Part shown: positions 51,391-59,777 of the stretch, piece after piece
How positions within the stretch are numbered: the first letter of the stretch is position 1
Layout: each line of letters opens with the position of its first letter
Assembly (NCBI RefSeq): GCF_023208195.1
Contig: NZ_CP060034.1
Location: forward strand, 3,968,001 to 4,032,000
DNA from: Nocardioides sp. InS609-2
Lineage (GTDB): Bacteria; Actinomycetota; Actinomycetes; Propionibacteriales; Nocardioidaceae
Direction of reading: 5' to 3'
DNA: 64,000 bases
The notes under the pieces: generated by a model
Told to the model about the DNA's origin: nothing
Database searches by the model: none
Seen by the model: only the letters and a program-made list of their open reading frames with translations
Position numbers and translations under genes: made by a program

Positions 51391-51514
51391 CCTCCTCCGA
51401 ACGGTCAGGGAACTGGCCACGGGGCCGTTCGTGGTCGTGGCAGCGCTGGGCCGGGCCCTGCCCGCTGTCGAGGACGGTGAGGACCTCGCGGGACGAAGTT
51501 CCGCCGGCGCCGGG

Positions 51515-51874
51515 TCAGTGCGAACCGTGCGAGGTTCTGAGGTGACGCAGGACCGGATGACTGATGAGCCATCCGCCTACCAGGAGCACGTAGGCGACGA
51601 GAGCGTCGACCACGAGCGGGCCGATGGCCACGCTCGTGGGGTTCTCCCACGGCGATGCAGGTGAGAGATCTGTGGGATACGGCGGCGACAGCGCCGACTG
51701 GTCCTGCACCAGCCAGGTCATCGGGAAGCCGAAGCCGAGGTGTCCAAGTGCCTCGCCGCTCGCCACCGTGACTCGGTCCAACAGCACTGACGCGGTCGCA
51801 ACGAGTGCAGCGACGAACGCCAGGCCGGCCAGGACACGCCCCCGGACCTGGTCGGAGGACTCAGCCGGCGTCAT
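51515..51874 (-). CDS. Small membrane protein of unknown function
   Basis: A 119-residue protein with two predicted membrane helices: VLAGLAFVAALVATASVLL near the N-terminus and VAIGPLVVDALVAYVLLVGG near the C-terminus, separated by about 45 residues rich in Pro/Ser that probably lie outside the membrane. ATG 51874 (or ATG 51883) is the start; no strong ribosome binding site was seen. No family was recognised. It is convergent with the acyl-CoA dehydrogenase gene and follows the broken propeller-like gene on the same strand. Confidence 0.55.
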   Translation of the reverse strand: MTPAESSDQVRGRVLAGLAFVAALVATASVLLDRVTVASGEALGHLGFGFPMTWLVQDQSALSPPYPTDLSPASPWENPTSVAIGPLVVDALVAYVLLVGGWLISHPVLRHLRTSHGSH

Positions 51875-51911
51875 GCAGCGCATCCTGCCATCCAGGGGCG
51901 ACAGCCCGGGG

Positions 51912-52607
51912 TCAGGACGGCAGCACCGGCACACCGGTCGGGGCTCCCGACACCCGCTCGCACGCGCCGGTGCCGGCGTCACATCGCACGAGTGCCTCGA
52001 CACCGGCGTCCCGGTCGTCGAAACCGTCGAACGGCAACCTCGTCTGCAGGATGACCGCCTGGGGCGACTCCCACGTCGCCAGTCCGAAGCGCAGCTCGGT
52101 CGGCAGGTCCAGCCGCCGGCGGTCGCCGGTGCCGACGTCCTGCACCCAGAGGTTGTCCAGCGCCGCGTTGACGAGGGAGCGTCCGTCGGCCTGTCTCGGG
52201 GATAGACGTACGCCGACCCGTCCGGCGACCACTGCCCGAGCTGGTCGGTCGGGACCTTGCCCACGCGACGTACGACGCCTGCCTCCGACACCGTGGCGAG
52301 CACGCCGGCGAGCCGGGTGATCGCCCGGATCCGCCCCTGCCACATGACGCCGCCCGGCCAGTTCTGCAGCGAGAGCTGACGCGACTCGAGAGCGAGTCGC
52401 ACGGCGTCGTTCTCACCGGGACGCCAAGCGAACGCTGATGACGGACCGGTTGACCAGATCACCCAACCGTCGGTCGTCACCCCGTGCACAACGAGCTCGC
52501 CGCCCTGGTCACAGCACGTGACCTGCACCGGCACCTCGACCTCGCCGGTCTGGTGCTGCTCGAGCAGCTCGCGCCGCTCGTGCGGGTCACCACGTCCGAC
52601 GAGGTCT
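51912..52607 (-). pseudogene. Beta-propeller (WD40/TolB-like) gene, frameshifted and 5'-truncated
   Basis: The first frame reads TTDGWVIWSTGPSSAFAW, SLQNWPGGVMWQGRIRAITR and QLGQWSPDGSAYVYP, repeats of strand-turn type seen in TolB/WD40-like propellers. After about 52200 the similarity continues in another frame (NLWVQDVGTGDRRRLDLPTE, EALVRCDAGTGACERVSGAP). There is no convincing start codon or signal peptide before the first blade; the upstream bases end at the hydroxyacid dehydrogenase stop. Both a frameshift and loss of the 5' end are likely. Function unknown. Confidence 0.6.
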
Positions 52608-52610
52608 GAG

Positions 52611-53567
52611 TCAGACCGGAGTCGGCGGCGTCTCGCCTGCCAGCACGGCCCGCACGTTGTCGAGTGCGAGCTCGAGCATGCGCAGGCGGGTGCGCCGCCC
52701 GGCGCTGCCGATGTGGGGGAGCAGTACGACGTCGGGCCGGCCGACGAGGTCGTGGTGGATGTCGGGCTCGTGCTCGAAGACGTCGAGCCCGGCACCGCCG
52801 ATCTGCCCGGCGATCAGTGCTGCCGCAAGGGCGGCCTCGTCGACGATCGGTCCGCGAGCGGTGTTGACCAGGATCGCCTCGGGCTTCATGAGTGCGAACT
52901 CTTCGGCACCGATCAGGTGCCTGGTCTCGGGCGTCAGCGGGCAGTGCAGGGAGACGATGTCGCTCTCGCCGAGCAGCCGATCGAGGGGCATCGTCTCGAC
53001 GCCCAGCTCGGTCGCCGCCGCGGCGCCACTGCGTGACGGCGTCGCGAGCACCCGCATGTCGAAGGCCGCGGCACGACGCGCGACCTGCTGGCCGATCCGG
53101 CCGAAGCCGACGATCCCGAGCGTGGCACCAGTGACGTCGAGGCCGACGAAGAGGTCGGGGCTCCACGTCCAGGCGTTGCCCGCCCGGATGAACGCGTCGG
53201 CCTCCACCACCCGTCGGGCCGTGGCCAGGGCCAGCGCGAAGGCGAGGTCGGCGGTGGCCTGGTCGAGCACACCGGGCGTTGTTGTCACGATGACATTTCG
53301 TTGCCGGCAGGCGTCGAGGTCGATGTTGTCGTGGCCGACCGCGACGTTGGCCACGACGCGCAGCCCCGGCCCGGCCGCATCGAGCAGCTCTTTGTCGACG
53401 CGCTGGGTGAGCAGGGTGACCACGGCGTCGCAGCCTGCGACGTCCGCCAGCAAGGCGGCCCGCTCCTGCCCCGACGGGTCGTGACTCGTCGTGACCTCGC
53501 CGGGCAGCGAGTCGAGAGCCGCCCTAGCGTCAGGAGTGGGCCGGAAGCCCACGTGGGTGCGCGGCAT
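52611..53567 (-). CDS. D-2-hydroxyacid dehydrogenase (glyoxylate/hydroxypyruvate reductase-like)
   Basis: A 318-residue NAD(P)-dependent enzyme. The Rossmann motif is LGIVGFGRIGQQVARRA, NTARGPIVDEAAL carries the catalytic arginine, GLDVFEHEPDIH the glutamate and VVLLPHIGSAGRRTR the general-base histidine. It reduces glyoxylate, hydroxypyruvate or a related 2-oxoacid. The length is normal for GhrB-like enzymes, which lack the regulatory domains of SerA. It stands alone between a broken gene and the metalloprotease gene. Confidence 0.86.
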   Translation of the reverse strand: MPRTHVGFRPTPDARAALDSLPGEVTTSHDPSGQERAALLADVAGCDAVVTLLTQRVDKELLDAAGPGLRVVANVAVGHDNIDLDACRQRNVIVTTTPGVLDQATADLAFALALATARRVVEADAFIRAGNAWTWSPDLFVGLDVTGATLGIVGFGRIGQQVARRAAAFDMRVLATPSRSGAAAATELGVETMPLDRLLGESDIVSLHCPLTPETRHLIGAEEFALMKPEAILVNTARGPIVDEAALAAALIAGQIGGAGLDVFEHEPDIHHDLVGRPDVVLLPHIGSAGRRTRLRMLELALDNVRAVLAGETPPTPV

Positions 53568-53575
53568 ACCGGTCT

Positions 53576-55081
53576 TTAGCGCACCGACGCGTTGACGATG
53601 AACTTCTGCTTGTCGTCCTTGGGCTTTCCGCCGCAGGCCCAGTTGGTGTTGGCCGTGACGCAGTTCTTGTAGCGGGTCGAGGCGTTGCTGAGCAGCAGGA
53701 CGACGTACTTGACCTTGCCGCGGTTGAACTTGACCAGCTTGCTGCCCTTGCCCAACTTGTTCAGCTTGATCGTCGTCTTGGAGACGGCGCCTTTCTTCGT
53801 GAAGACGAGGGCGCGGGCGACCGGGCTGGCCTTCTTGCCGCGGGTGGCGTCGACCGAGATCAAGAGCTTGCGCTTGCCGTTGATGCCCTTGCCCGGCTTG
53901 ATCCGCAGGGACGTGCTGGACAGGTGCGGCGCGGCGAGCTTCTTCGCGCCCGTCTTGCGCTTCTTGCCGGTCAGGGTGACCTTCGAGGCCACCGGGGCCG
54001 CCTTGTACGCCGCGCCCTCGGCGTACTTCTTCTGCGGGATCAAGTTGGCCTCCACGAAGGTGGAGTAGAAGTCGGCGAACCTGGTCTTCTTCGTCTTAAG
54101 GAAGGCCGACACGGCCTTGATCGACGACTCATCGGGCGCACCGGTGGCTGCGTCGAGACGGCTCCAGATCTGGCGGATCGCGTCGACGCCGTAGGCCTGC
54201 GAGAGCCGCTGGATGAAGATCCAGTTGCCGTACATCGCCAGCGAGCCGTCGTACGTGTCGAGCGGGACGCCGGGCTTGCCGAGCTGGCCGACGGGGAGGT
54301 ACTGCCGGTTGTCGTTGACGTCGCCGGCGACCTGCTCCTCGATCCAGGTGGCGGTCGCTTCCATCCACCACTTGTCCTCGGCGGCGTCGAGGTTGAACTG
54401 GATCGCGTGAAAGAACTCGTGGGCCGCAGTGACGCGCAGGCTGGAGACCGGGTCCATCGGGAAGCCGAGCATGTCGTTGTCGAGGATGCAGTAGGCCTGT
54501 GCCAGGTACTTCTGGCCGGCGACCGGCGCCTCGGGCACGCAGAAGCCGTAGTAGCCCTGCGACGACACGTCGGCGAGGTAGACGTCGAAGCGGCCGTCGC
54601 CACCGGCGGCGCCGTCGGCGGCGGGCGCGCGGTAACCCATCTGGTCGACCTCGCGGGTCCACGAAGCCTCCATCACCTGAAGGGTCTGAGCCGCCCACGC
54701 GGCGCTGGACACGTCGGCGCTGGCGGTGACGTAGGTGACGCAGACATGCGGGCCGCAGACCTGGGCGCGCGGCGCGTTGGCCTGGTACGTCGTGGTGTTG
54801 GGGTTGTCGGGGCTCTCCGAGTCGGTCGGGCGACCCAGCAGCGCGTCTGCCTGGCGCTTGCCGGCCGGGCTCAGATCGGGCCGGGCGAGGAACACGTCGC
54901 GCATGGCCATCGTGACGTCCCGATCGGCTTCCTTCGCGGTCCCGTCGAGGGCAGCACGAGCCTGCGCGATCACCGGCGCCGCAGGTGCGGCGGGCTTGCG
55001 GGGGTCAGCGGCCACCGCGCCCGGCAGGGCGAGGGTGAGCGGCACGGCCGTAGCGAGCACCAGCGTGACGAGACGACGCAC
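53576..55081 (-). CDS. Secreted zinc metalloprotease (MXAN_6640 family)
   Basis: A 501-residue exported protein. A signal peptide (RRLVTLVLATAVPLTLALPGAVA) is followed by a catalytic domain with TAAHEFFHAIQFN (H-E-x-x-H zinc site) and WWMEATATWIEEQV, giving the third ligand, a pattern of the MXAN_6640 putative metalloproteases. Paired cysteines in VCGPHVCVTYV suggest a disulphide outside the cell. The last 170 residues are unusually Lys-rich (for example LTGKKRKTGAKKL), perhaps binding cell-wall polymers. It is 10 bases upstream of the hydroxyacid dehydrogenase gene but has its own start. Substrate unknown. Confidence 0.78.
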   Translation of the reverse strand: MRRLVTLVLATAVPLTLALPGAVAADPRKPAAPAAPVIAQARAALDGTAKEADRDVTMAMRDVFLARPDLSPAGKRQADALLGRPTDSESPDNPNTTTYQANAPRAQVCGPHVCVTYVTASADVSSAAWAAQTLQVMEASWTREVDQMGYRAPAADGAAGGDGRFDVYLADVSSQGYYGFCVPEAPVAGQKYLAQAYCILDNDMLGFPMDPVSSLRVTAAHEFFHAIQFNLDAAEDKWWMEATATWIEEQVAGDVNDNRQYLPVGQLGKPGVPLDTYDGSLAMYGNWIFIQRLSQAYGVDAIRQIWSRLDAATGAPDESSIKAVSAFLKTKKTRFADFYSTFVEANLIPQKKYAEGAAYKAAPVASKVTLTGKKRKTGAKKLAAPHLSSTSLRIKPGKGINGKRKLLISVDATRGKKASPVARALVFTKKGAVSKTTIKLNKLGKGSKLVKFNRGKVKYVVLLLSNASTRYKNCVTANTNWACGGKPKDDKQKFIVNASVR

Positions 55082-55395
55082 GAGAATCCCTCCATCGGGC
55101 CCATCGGACTGGTTCCGACGCGGCGCGGGTGAGGCAACAGGCTACGTGGCGGTGGTGTCCGACGTACGGGAAGCACCCCGGCGTGGCACTTGCTGGTCTC
55201 GAAACAGGCACGTATCGCCCCCGCGTCTCACTGGCGAAGCCCGCCCACTCCCACACTCGCGGCGGGGGACAGGCGTGCCGTGTCGCCGCGGTAGTGCCGT
55301 CTGTGGTCGTTCGCCGATGCGCGGCGCCACGCCGCGCTTTCAGCCCCCGCCGCGAGTGCGTGCGCCGCCGGACCGCCATGGACCGTTGGGCAGGC
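55082..55395. other. Intergenic stretch between metalloprotease and cytidylyltransferase genes
   Basis: About 310 GC-rich bases containing the metalloprotease promoter and the 3' end of the cytidylyltransferase gene. Two G/C-rich runs near 55220 and 55265 (CCCCCGCG and CGGCGGGGG) could form a stem but the match is imperfect. No RNA gene, riboswitch or additional coding region was recognised. Confidence 0.35.
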
Positions 55396-55791
55396 TCAGA
55401 GGTCTGCGATGTGCTCGATGATCGCGGTCGTCGAGATGGCCGGAGTACGCGTGAGGTAGACGACCTCGCACACGTCGTTGAACTCGTCGAACTTGCCGGC
55501 CCAGTCGTCGCCCATCACCAGCACGTCGGCGCCGTGCTCGACGATGTAGTCGCGCTTGAGCTCCAGGCTCTCCTCGACGAAGACCGAGTCGACCACCTTG
55601 AGGGCAGCCACGATCGCCAGCCGCTCGCCCTGGCTGAACACGGGAACGCGGCCCTTCTTCCGCTCGTTGAGAGCGTCGGCGGACACACCGACGACGAGTC
55701 GGTCGCCGAGGGCGGCGGCCCGCTGGAGGACGCGGAGGTGTCCGACGTGGAAGACGTCGAACGTCCCGAAAGTGATGATCGTGCGAGGCAT
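55396..55791 (-). CDS. Cytidylyltransferase-family protein (TagD-like)
   Basis: A 131-residue nucleotidyltransferase. GTFDVFHVGHLRVLQRAA contains the H-x-G-H CTP-binding motif, and AISTTAIIE at the C-terminus resembles the second signature R-T-x-G-I-S-T-T. The length and pattern fit glycerol-3-phosphate cytidylyltransferase or a sugar-phosphate homologue, which make CDP-activated building blocks for wall polymers or lipids. ATG 55791 was chosen over ATG 55800 as it starts the strand PRTIITFGTFD. It faces the DUF445 gene 29 bases away. Confidence 0.85.
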   Translation of the reverse strand: MPRTIITFGTFDVFHVGHLRVLQRAAALGDRLVVGVSADALNERKKGRVPVFSQGERLAIVAALKVVDSVFVEESLELKRDYIVEHGADVLVMGDDWAGKFDEFNDVCEVVYLTRTPAISTTAIIEHIADL

Positions 55792-55820
55792 GGGCGGCAT
55801 TCTGGCACGGGCAGGGGAGG

Positions 55821-57104
55821 ATGGCCGCGATGAGCACCAGCGCCAGCACCGCCCCGATGATCGCGTCCGAGCCGGCCGCCGACGAGGCGCGCCGACGCGG
55901 CCTCCGCCAGATGCGAACCGTTGCCGTGTCGCTGCTCGGCCTGGCTGCCGTCGTGTACGTCGCCACGCTGGGTCAGGAGGGTTTCCTCGGTTTCGTCAAC
56001 GCCGGTGCTGAGGCGTCGATGGTCGGTGCGATCGCCGACTGGTTCGCGGTGACCGCTCTCTTCAAGCACCCGCTCGGGCTGCCGATCCCGCACACGGCTC
56101 TGATCCCGCGCCGCAAGAACGACCTCGGCAAGGGACTCGAGGAGTTCGTCGGGGAGAACTTCCTGCAGGAGGGCGTCATCCGCGAACGGGTGGCCGCCGC
56201 GACCATCTCGGCCCGGGTCGGCACCTGGCTCACCGACGAGGTCAACGCCCGCAGGGTCGTCGACGAGGTCGCCGACCTTGCCGCCCTGGGGCTCGGCAAG
56301 GTCCGAGACGACCAGATCGAGGACTTCTTCACCGAGGCGCTCCTGCCGCGGTTCCGCGAGGAGCCCGTTGCTCCGCTCGCCGGTGGGCTGCTGGCCGAGG
56401 TCGTGCGCGACGACCTGCACCACGGCATGGTCGACCTGGCGCTCGAGGAGCTGCACCGCTGGTTGGTCGGGAACCCCGACACGTTCATCGAGGTCATCGG
56501 CGAGCGCGCGCCGTGGTGGGCGCCGCCACGCCTCAACGAGGTCGTCACCGCCCGCATCCACACCGAGGCCGTCCGCTGGGTGACCGACATCCGCGACGAC
56601 CCCCGTCACCACGCGCGCGGGGCCCTCGACGAGGTGCTGGCGCAGCTCGCGCAGGACCTGATGGTCGACCCCGACACCCAGGAGCGCGCCGAGCGACTCA
56701 AGGAACGCGTGCTAGCCCACCCGCAGGTGGTCACCACCGGCGTCTCGCTCTGGAACGCTCTGCGTCGCGCCCTGCTGGCCTCGCTCAACGACCGCGACGG
56801 CGCCGTATGCCAACGGTTGCTCGCCGAGCTCTCGACGTTCGCCGGCAACCTCAATACCGACGCAGAGCTGCGCAAGCGCCTCGACGAGACCGCGGCCGGC
56901 ATCGCCGTCTTCGCGGTCTCGAGGTACGGCGCCGAGGTCACCGCCGTCATCACGCACACGATCGAGCGCTGGGACGGCAAGGAGGCCGCCCGACGCATCG
57001 AGCTGCACGTCGGCCGCGACCTACAGTTCATCCGGATCAACGGCACCATCGTCGGCGGGCTGGTCGGGGTACTGATCCACACCGCCAGCGTGCTCGTCCA
57101 GTAG
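55821..57104 (+). CDS. DUF445-family membrane protein
   Basis: A 427-residue protein. After a hydrophilic start, one helix (SLLGLAAVVYVATLG) is followed by SMVGAIADWFAVTALFKHPLGLPIPHTALIPRRK (in two blocks: AIADWFAVTALF and PIPHTALIPRRK), the hallmark of the YjiN/DUF445 family, then a long alpha-helical soluble region and a final membrane helix (INGTIVGGLVGVLIHTASVL). These proteins sit at the inner membrane; biochemical function is unknown. ATG 55821 or 55830 may be used. It is followed after 20 bases by the S4-domain gene. Confidence 0.85.
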   Translation: MAAMSTSASTAPMIASEPAADEARRRGLRQMRTVAVSLLGLAAVVYVATLGQEGFLGFVNAGAEASMVGAIADWFAVTALFKHPLGLPIPHTALIPRRKNDLGKGLEEFVGENFLQEGVIRERVAAATISARVGTWLTDEVNARRVVDEVADLAALGLGKVRDDQIEDFFTEALLPRFREEPVAPLAGGLLAEVVRDDLHHGMVDLALEELHRWLVGNPDTFIEVIGERAPWWAPPRLNEVVTARIHTEAVRWVTDIRDDPRHHARGALDEVLAQLAQDLMVDPDTQERAERLKERVLAHPQVVTTGVSLWNALRRALLASLNDRDGAVCQRLLAELSTFAGNLNTDAELRKRLDETAAGIAVFAVSRYGAEVTAVITHTIERWDGKEAARRIELHVGRDLQFIRINGTIVGGLVGVLIHTASVLVQ

Positions 57105-57124
57105 CCGCGAGACACAATGGCCCC

Positions 57125-57370
57125 ATGCCCGCCCCCCAGGACGTCCCGATCCGCGACGAGTCGATCCGGCTCGGTCAGTTCCTCAAGCTCGCCAACCTCA
57201 TCGACCACGGCTCCGAGGCGAAGCCGCTGATGATCCAGGGCTCGGTCGAGGTCAACGGCGAGGTCGAGACGCGGCGCGGTCGCCAGCTCGTGCCGGGCGA
57301 CGTGGTGACGCTCGGTGGGGTGTCCGCGCGGGTCGCCACGGGCGAGGTCGCGGACGACCTGCCCTGGTGA
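57125..57370 (+). CDS. S4-domain RNA-binding protein (YbcJ-like)
   Basis: An 81-residue protein made of one S4 RNA-binding domain: IRLGQFLKLANLIDHGSEAK, then QGSVEVNGEVETRRGRQLVPGD, the usual L-x-x-F-L-K..G..V.VNG..E.R.GR.L pattern of YbcJ/RlbA-like proteins. It binds structured RNA, possibly ribosome-linked. ATG 57125 gives the normal length; the longer upstream frame crosses the DUF445 gene and is an artefact. It lies in the same direction 20 bases after DUF445. Confidence 0.87.
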   Translation: MPAPQDVPIRDESIRLGQFLKLANLIDHGSEAKPLMIQGSVEVNGEVETRRGRQLVPGDVVTLGGVSARVATGEVADDLPW

Positions 57371-57379
57371 AGCTTCAGG

Positions 57380-57748
57380 TCAGCTGACGTCGAGCAGGTC
57401 GACGACGAAGATCAGCGTCTCGCCCGGCGCGATCGCGCCGCCGGCGCCGCGGTCGCCATAGCCCAGGTGCGGCGGGATGACGAGCCGGCGACGTCCGCCG
57501 ATCTTCATGCCCTCGACGCCCTGGTCCCAGCCGGAGATGACCTGTCCGATGCCGAGACGGAACTGCAGGGGCGCACCACGGTTGTACGACGCGTCGAACT
57601 CCTCGCCAGAGGAGTGGGCGACACCGACGTAGTGGACCGAGACGGTCTTGCCGGTGGTGGCCTCGGCGCCGTCGCCCTCGATGAGGTCGGTGACCTCGAG
57701 GTCGGACGGAACTGCTCCCATGTGCGGGTCGACTTCAGGCTTGTCCAT
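57380..57748 (-). CDS. FKBP-type peptidyl-prolyl isomerase
   Basis: A 122-residue cytoplasmic isomerase that speeds proline cis-trans isomerisation. The FKBP core is VSVHYVGVAHSSGEEFDAS, GQVISGWDQGVEGMKIGGRR and LVIPPHLGYGDRGAGGAIAP, with the conserved Trp and Tyr of the binding pocket present. The absence of a signal peptide fits a cytoplasmic form. ATG 57748 starts MDKPEVD, the usual actinobacterial beginning; ATG 57757 is an alternative. It is convergent with the S4 gene. Confidence 0.9.
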   Translation of the reverse strand: MDKPEVDPHMGAVPSDLEVTDLIEGDGAEATTGKTVSVHYVGVAHSSGEEFDASYNRGAPLQFRLGIGQVISGWDQGVEGMKIGGRRRLVIPPHLGYGDRGAGGAIAPGETLIFVVDLLDVS

Positions 57749-57781
57749 GGCGACCACCCTAGTAGGCGGCCGCCTGCGACC

Positions 57782-58213
57782 TCAGGTCCGGTGGACGTAG
57801 TTGTCGAGCTGGTCGCGCTCGAACTCGAGCTCGTCGATGCGGTGCTTGACGAGGTCGCCGATGCTGATGATCCCGACCAGGTTGCCGTCGGTGACCACGG
57901 GCACGTGCCGGATGCGGTGCTCGGTCATCACCTGCATCAGCTCGGTGAGGGCCTGGCTCCCCTCGCAGGTGCGGACCTCGGCGGTCATGATCGAGCCGAC
58001 TGGCCGGTCGAGCACCTGGGCGTCGTCGTGGAGGCGGCGTACGACATCGCGTTCGCTGACGATCCCGTCGACCGACGTGCCGTCACCGCTGACGACGAGG
58101 GCACCGACGTTGTGCTCCGAGAGGAGCGCGATGAGCTCGCGCACGGTGGCGTCGGGACTGATGGTGAAGATGTCGTGACTGGGCTTGGCTTTGAGCACGT
58201 CGTTGATCCGCAT
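57782..58213 (-). CDS. CBS-domain pair protein
   Basis: A 143-residue protein consisting of two CBS domains. The first contains VRELIALLSEHNVGALVVS then GIVSERDVVRRL, the second MTEHRIRHVPVVTDGNLVGI. Together they form a Bateman module that senses adenine nucleotides or related ligands. No effector domain is attached, so it may regulate a partner protein. GGAGG five bases before ATG 58213 fixes the start and excludes the longer frame. Confidence 0.88.
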   Translation of the reverse strand: MRINDVLKAKPSHDIFTISPDATVRELIALLSEHNVGALVVSGDGTSVDGIVSERDVVRRLHDDAQVLDRPVGSIMTAEVRTCEGSQALTELMQVMTEHRIRHVPVVTDGNLVGIISIGDLVKHRIDELEFERDQLDNYVHRT

Positions 58214-58307
58214 GGCACACCTCCGGTGACTCGACTCTCGTCGAGAGTCTCCGAATCTAGTCGCGTCCGGCGGCGGGCGACAGGGCGACACAGGTGACGA
58301 GACAGAA

Positions 58308-59198
58308 TTAGTCGAGCGAGGGGCGTCGGTCGCGCAGCTCGTGCACGGAGCCCGGGCCAGGACGCCGGGAATCGGGGTCCTGGTCGTCGTCTGGCATCGA
58401 GCCGAGGAACGCCAGCGCGGCCTCGTGGAGGTGGCCGTTAGACGCCAGCGCGTTGCCCCCGAACGGGCCGTCGGTGCCGTCGAGCGAGGTGAACCGGCCG
58501 CCCGCCTCGCGCACGATGATGTCGAGCGCGGCCATGTCGTAGGTCTCGAGCTCCGGCTCCGCGGCCAGGTCGACGGCGCCCTCGGCGAGCAGCATGTAGG
58601 ACCAGAAGTCGCCGTAGGCCCGCGTGCGCCAGCAGCGACGCGACAGCGACCAGAAGTCGTCGAGGCGACCCCGTTCGTCCCAGCCGTGGAGCGAGCTGTA
58701 GGACAGCGAGGCGTCCTCGAGGCGGCGTACGTCGGAAACCTCGCACCTGGTCGCCTTGAGCAGCGAGCGGCCGGTCCAGGCGCCGTGGCCCTTCGAGGCC
58801 CACCAGCGTCGCTGCAGCTGCGGCGCGGAGACCACGCCGAGCACTACCTCCTCGTCGACGACCAGCGCGATCAGCGTCGCCCAGACGGGCACGCCGCGCA
58901 CGAAGTTCTTGGTGCCGTCGATCGGGTCGATCACCCAGCGTCGCTGGCTGTGGCCGGTCGAACCCGTCTCCTCGCCGAGTACGGCGTCGCGCGAGCGCGC
59001 CCGCGACAGGGTGCGCCGGATGCCTTCTTCGACGGCCTGGTCGGCGTCGGTGACCGGCGTCAGGTCGGGCTTGGTCATCACGTGCAGGTCGAGCGCCTTG
59101 AACCGCGACGTGGACGTCGAGTCGGCGTCGTCGGCCAGCACGTGCGCGAGCCGGAGGTCGTCGGTGTAGTCGGGCGAACCCGGACCGGAGATGGGCAT
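58308..59198 (-). CDS. hisN: Inositol monophosphatase-family protein, putative histidinol-phosphatase
   Basis: A 296-residue magnesium-dependent phosphatase. GEETGSTG provides the acidic metal ligand, WVIDPIDGTKNFVRGVPVWA the D-P-I-D-G-T-x-N-F metal motif, and TYDMAALDIIVREAGGRFT the C-terminal W/Y-D-x-A-A motif. In actinobacteria a HisN subgroup dephosphorylates histidinol phosphate in histidine synthesis; proximity to aroA and rsgA is the usual genomic setting. Inositol- or other sugar-phosphatase activity is the alternative. ATG 59198 is 54 bases from the divergent DUF2231 gene; the longer frame runs across that gene. Confidence 0.78.
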   Translation of the reverse strand: MPISGPGSPDYTDDLRLAHVLADDADSTSTSRFKALDLHVMTKPDLTPVTDADQAVEEGIRRTLSRARSRDAVLGEETGSTGHSQRRWVIDPIDGTKNFVRGVPVWATLIALVVDEEVVLGVVSAPQLQRRWWASKGHGAWTGRSLLKATRCEVSDVRRLEDASLSYSSLHGWDERGRLDDFWSLSRRCWRTRAYGDFWSYMLLAEGAVDLAAEPELETYDMAALDIIVREAGGRFTSLDGTDGPFGGNALASNGHLHEAALAFLGSMPDDDQDPDSRRPGPGSVHELRDRRPSLD

Positions 59199-59252
59199 GT
59201 CGCACAGGTTAGTGCCAGCCAACTCGTCGAACCCGGCACTACCGTGCGGCCC

Positions 59253-59696
59253 ATGGAGATCACCGGTGTCCCCCTGCACCCTCTGGTCGTGCACGCGGCG
59301 GTCGTCCTCGGCCCGCTCGCGGCACTCGCGGCACTCGTCTACCTCGTACCGCCGTGGCACGACCGGCTGCGCTGGCCGATGGTGGTGCTCGCGCTGCTCG
59401 CCGCCGGCTCGATCTGGGCGGCGTACCTGACCGGCGAGGACTTCTTCGACTCCGCGCGTTTCGACGGCTTCTCCGGAGAGGCCCTCGAGAAGATCGAGCA
59501 CCACGTGGAGCTCGCGGAGACCCTGCGCCTGGTGGTGAGCGGCTTCGCGATCGTGGCCGTGCTCAAGGCGTTCGCCCATCGCCGCGGCGGCTTCGTCGGG
59601 GCGCTGCTCTCGGTGCTGCTGCTGGCGGGCGCCGTGGCAACCCTTGTCTGGGTCGTGCTCACGGGCGACGCCGGCGCCCAGGCGGTCTGGGGCTGA
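59253..59696 (+). CDS. DUF2231-family membrane protein
   Basis: A 147-residue protein with four membrane helices. GVPLHPLVVHAAVVLGPLAAL with its conserved H-P-x-x-V-H motif is the DUF2231 signature; a second histidine pair lies in EKIEHHVELAETLR after the second helix. The family may bind haem or metal; its role is unknown. ATG 59253 follows no strong ribosome binding site. The gene ends 10 bases before a long hairpin. Confidence 0.8.
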   Translation: MEITGVPLHPLVVHAAVVLGPLAALAALVYLVPPWHDRLRWPMVVLALLAAGSIWAAYLTGEDFFDSARFDGFSGEALEKIEHHVELAETLRLVVSGFAIVAVLKAFAHRRGGFVGALLSVLLLAGAVATLVWVVLTGDAGAQAVWG

Positions 59697-59705
59697 TTGG
59701 CCAGT

Positions 59706-59763
59706 TAGTCCGGGGCAAATCGCACCTCGAATGCCCGTTCGACGTGCGATTTGGCCCGGACTA
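59706..59763. terminator. Long near-perfect hairpin between convergent genes
   Basis: Two 26-base arms (59706-59731 and 59738-59763) pair with only two mismatches around a six-base loop. The left arm begins TAGTCCGGGGCAAATCGCAC. It lies 10 bases after the DUF2231 stop and 15 bases before the end of rsgA, so it fits a bidirectional terminator. There is no T-run. Because the arms are unusually long and AT-richer than the surroundings, a dispersed palindromic repeat is an alternative. Confidence 0.75.
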
Positions 59764-59777
59764 CCCCGGCCGTGGGG

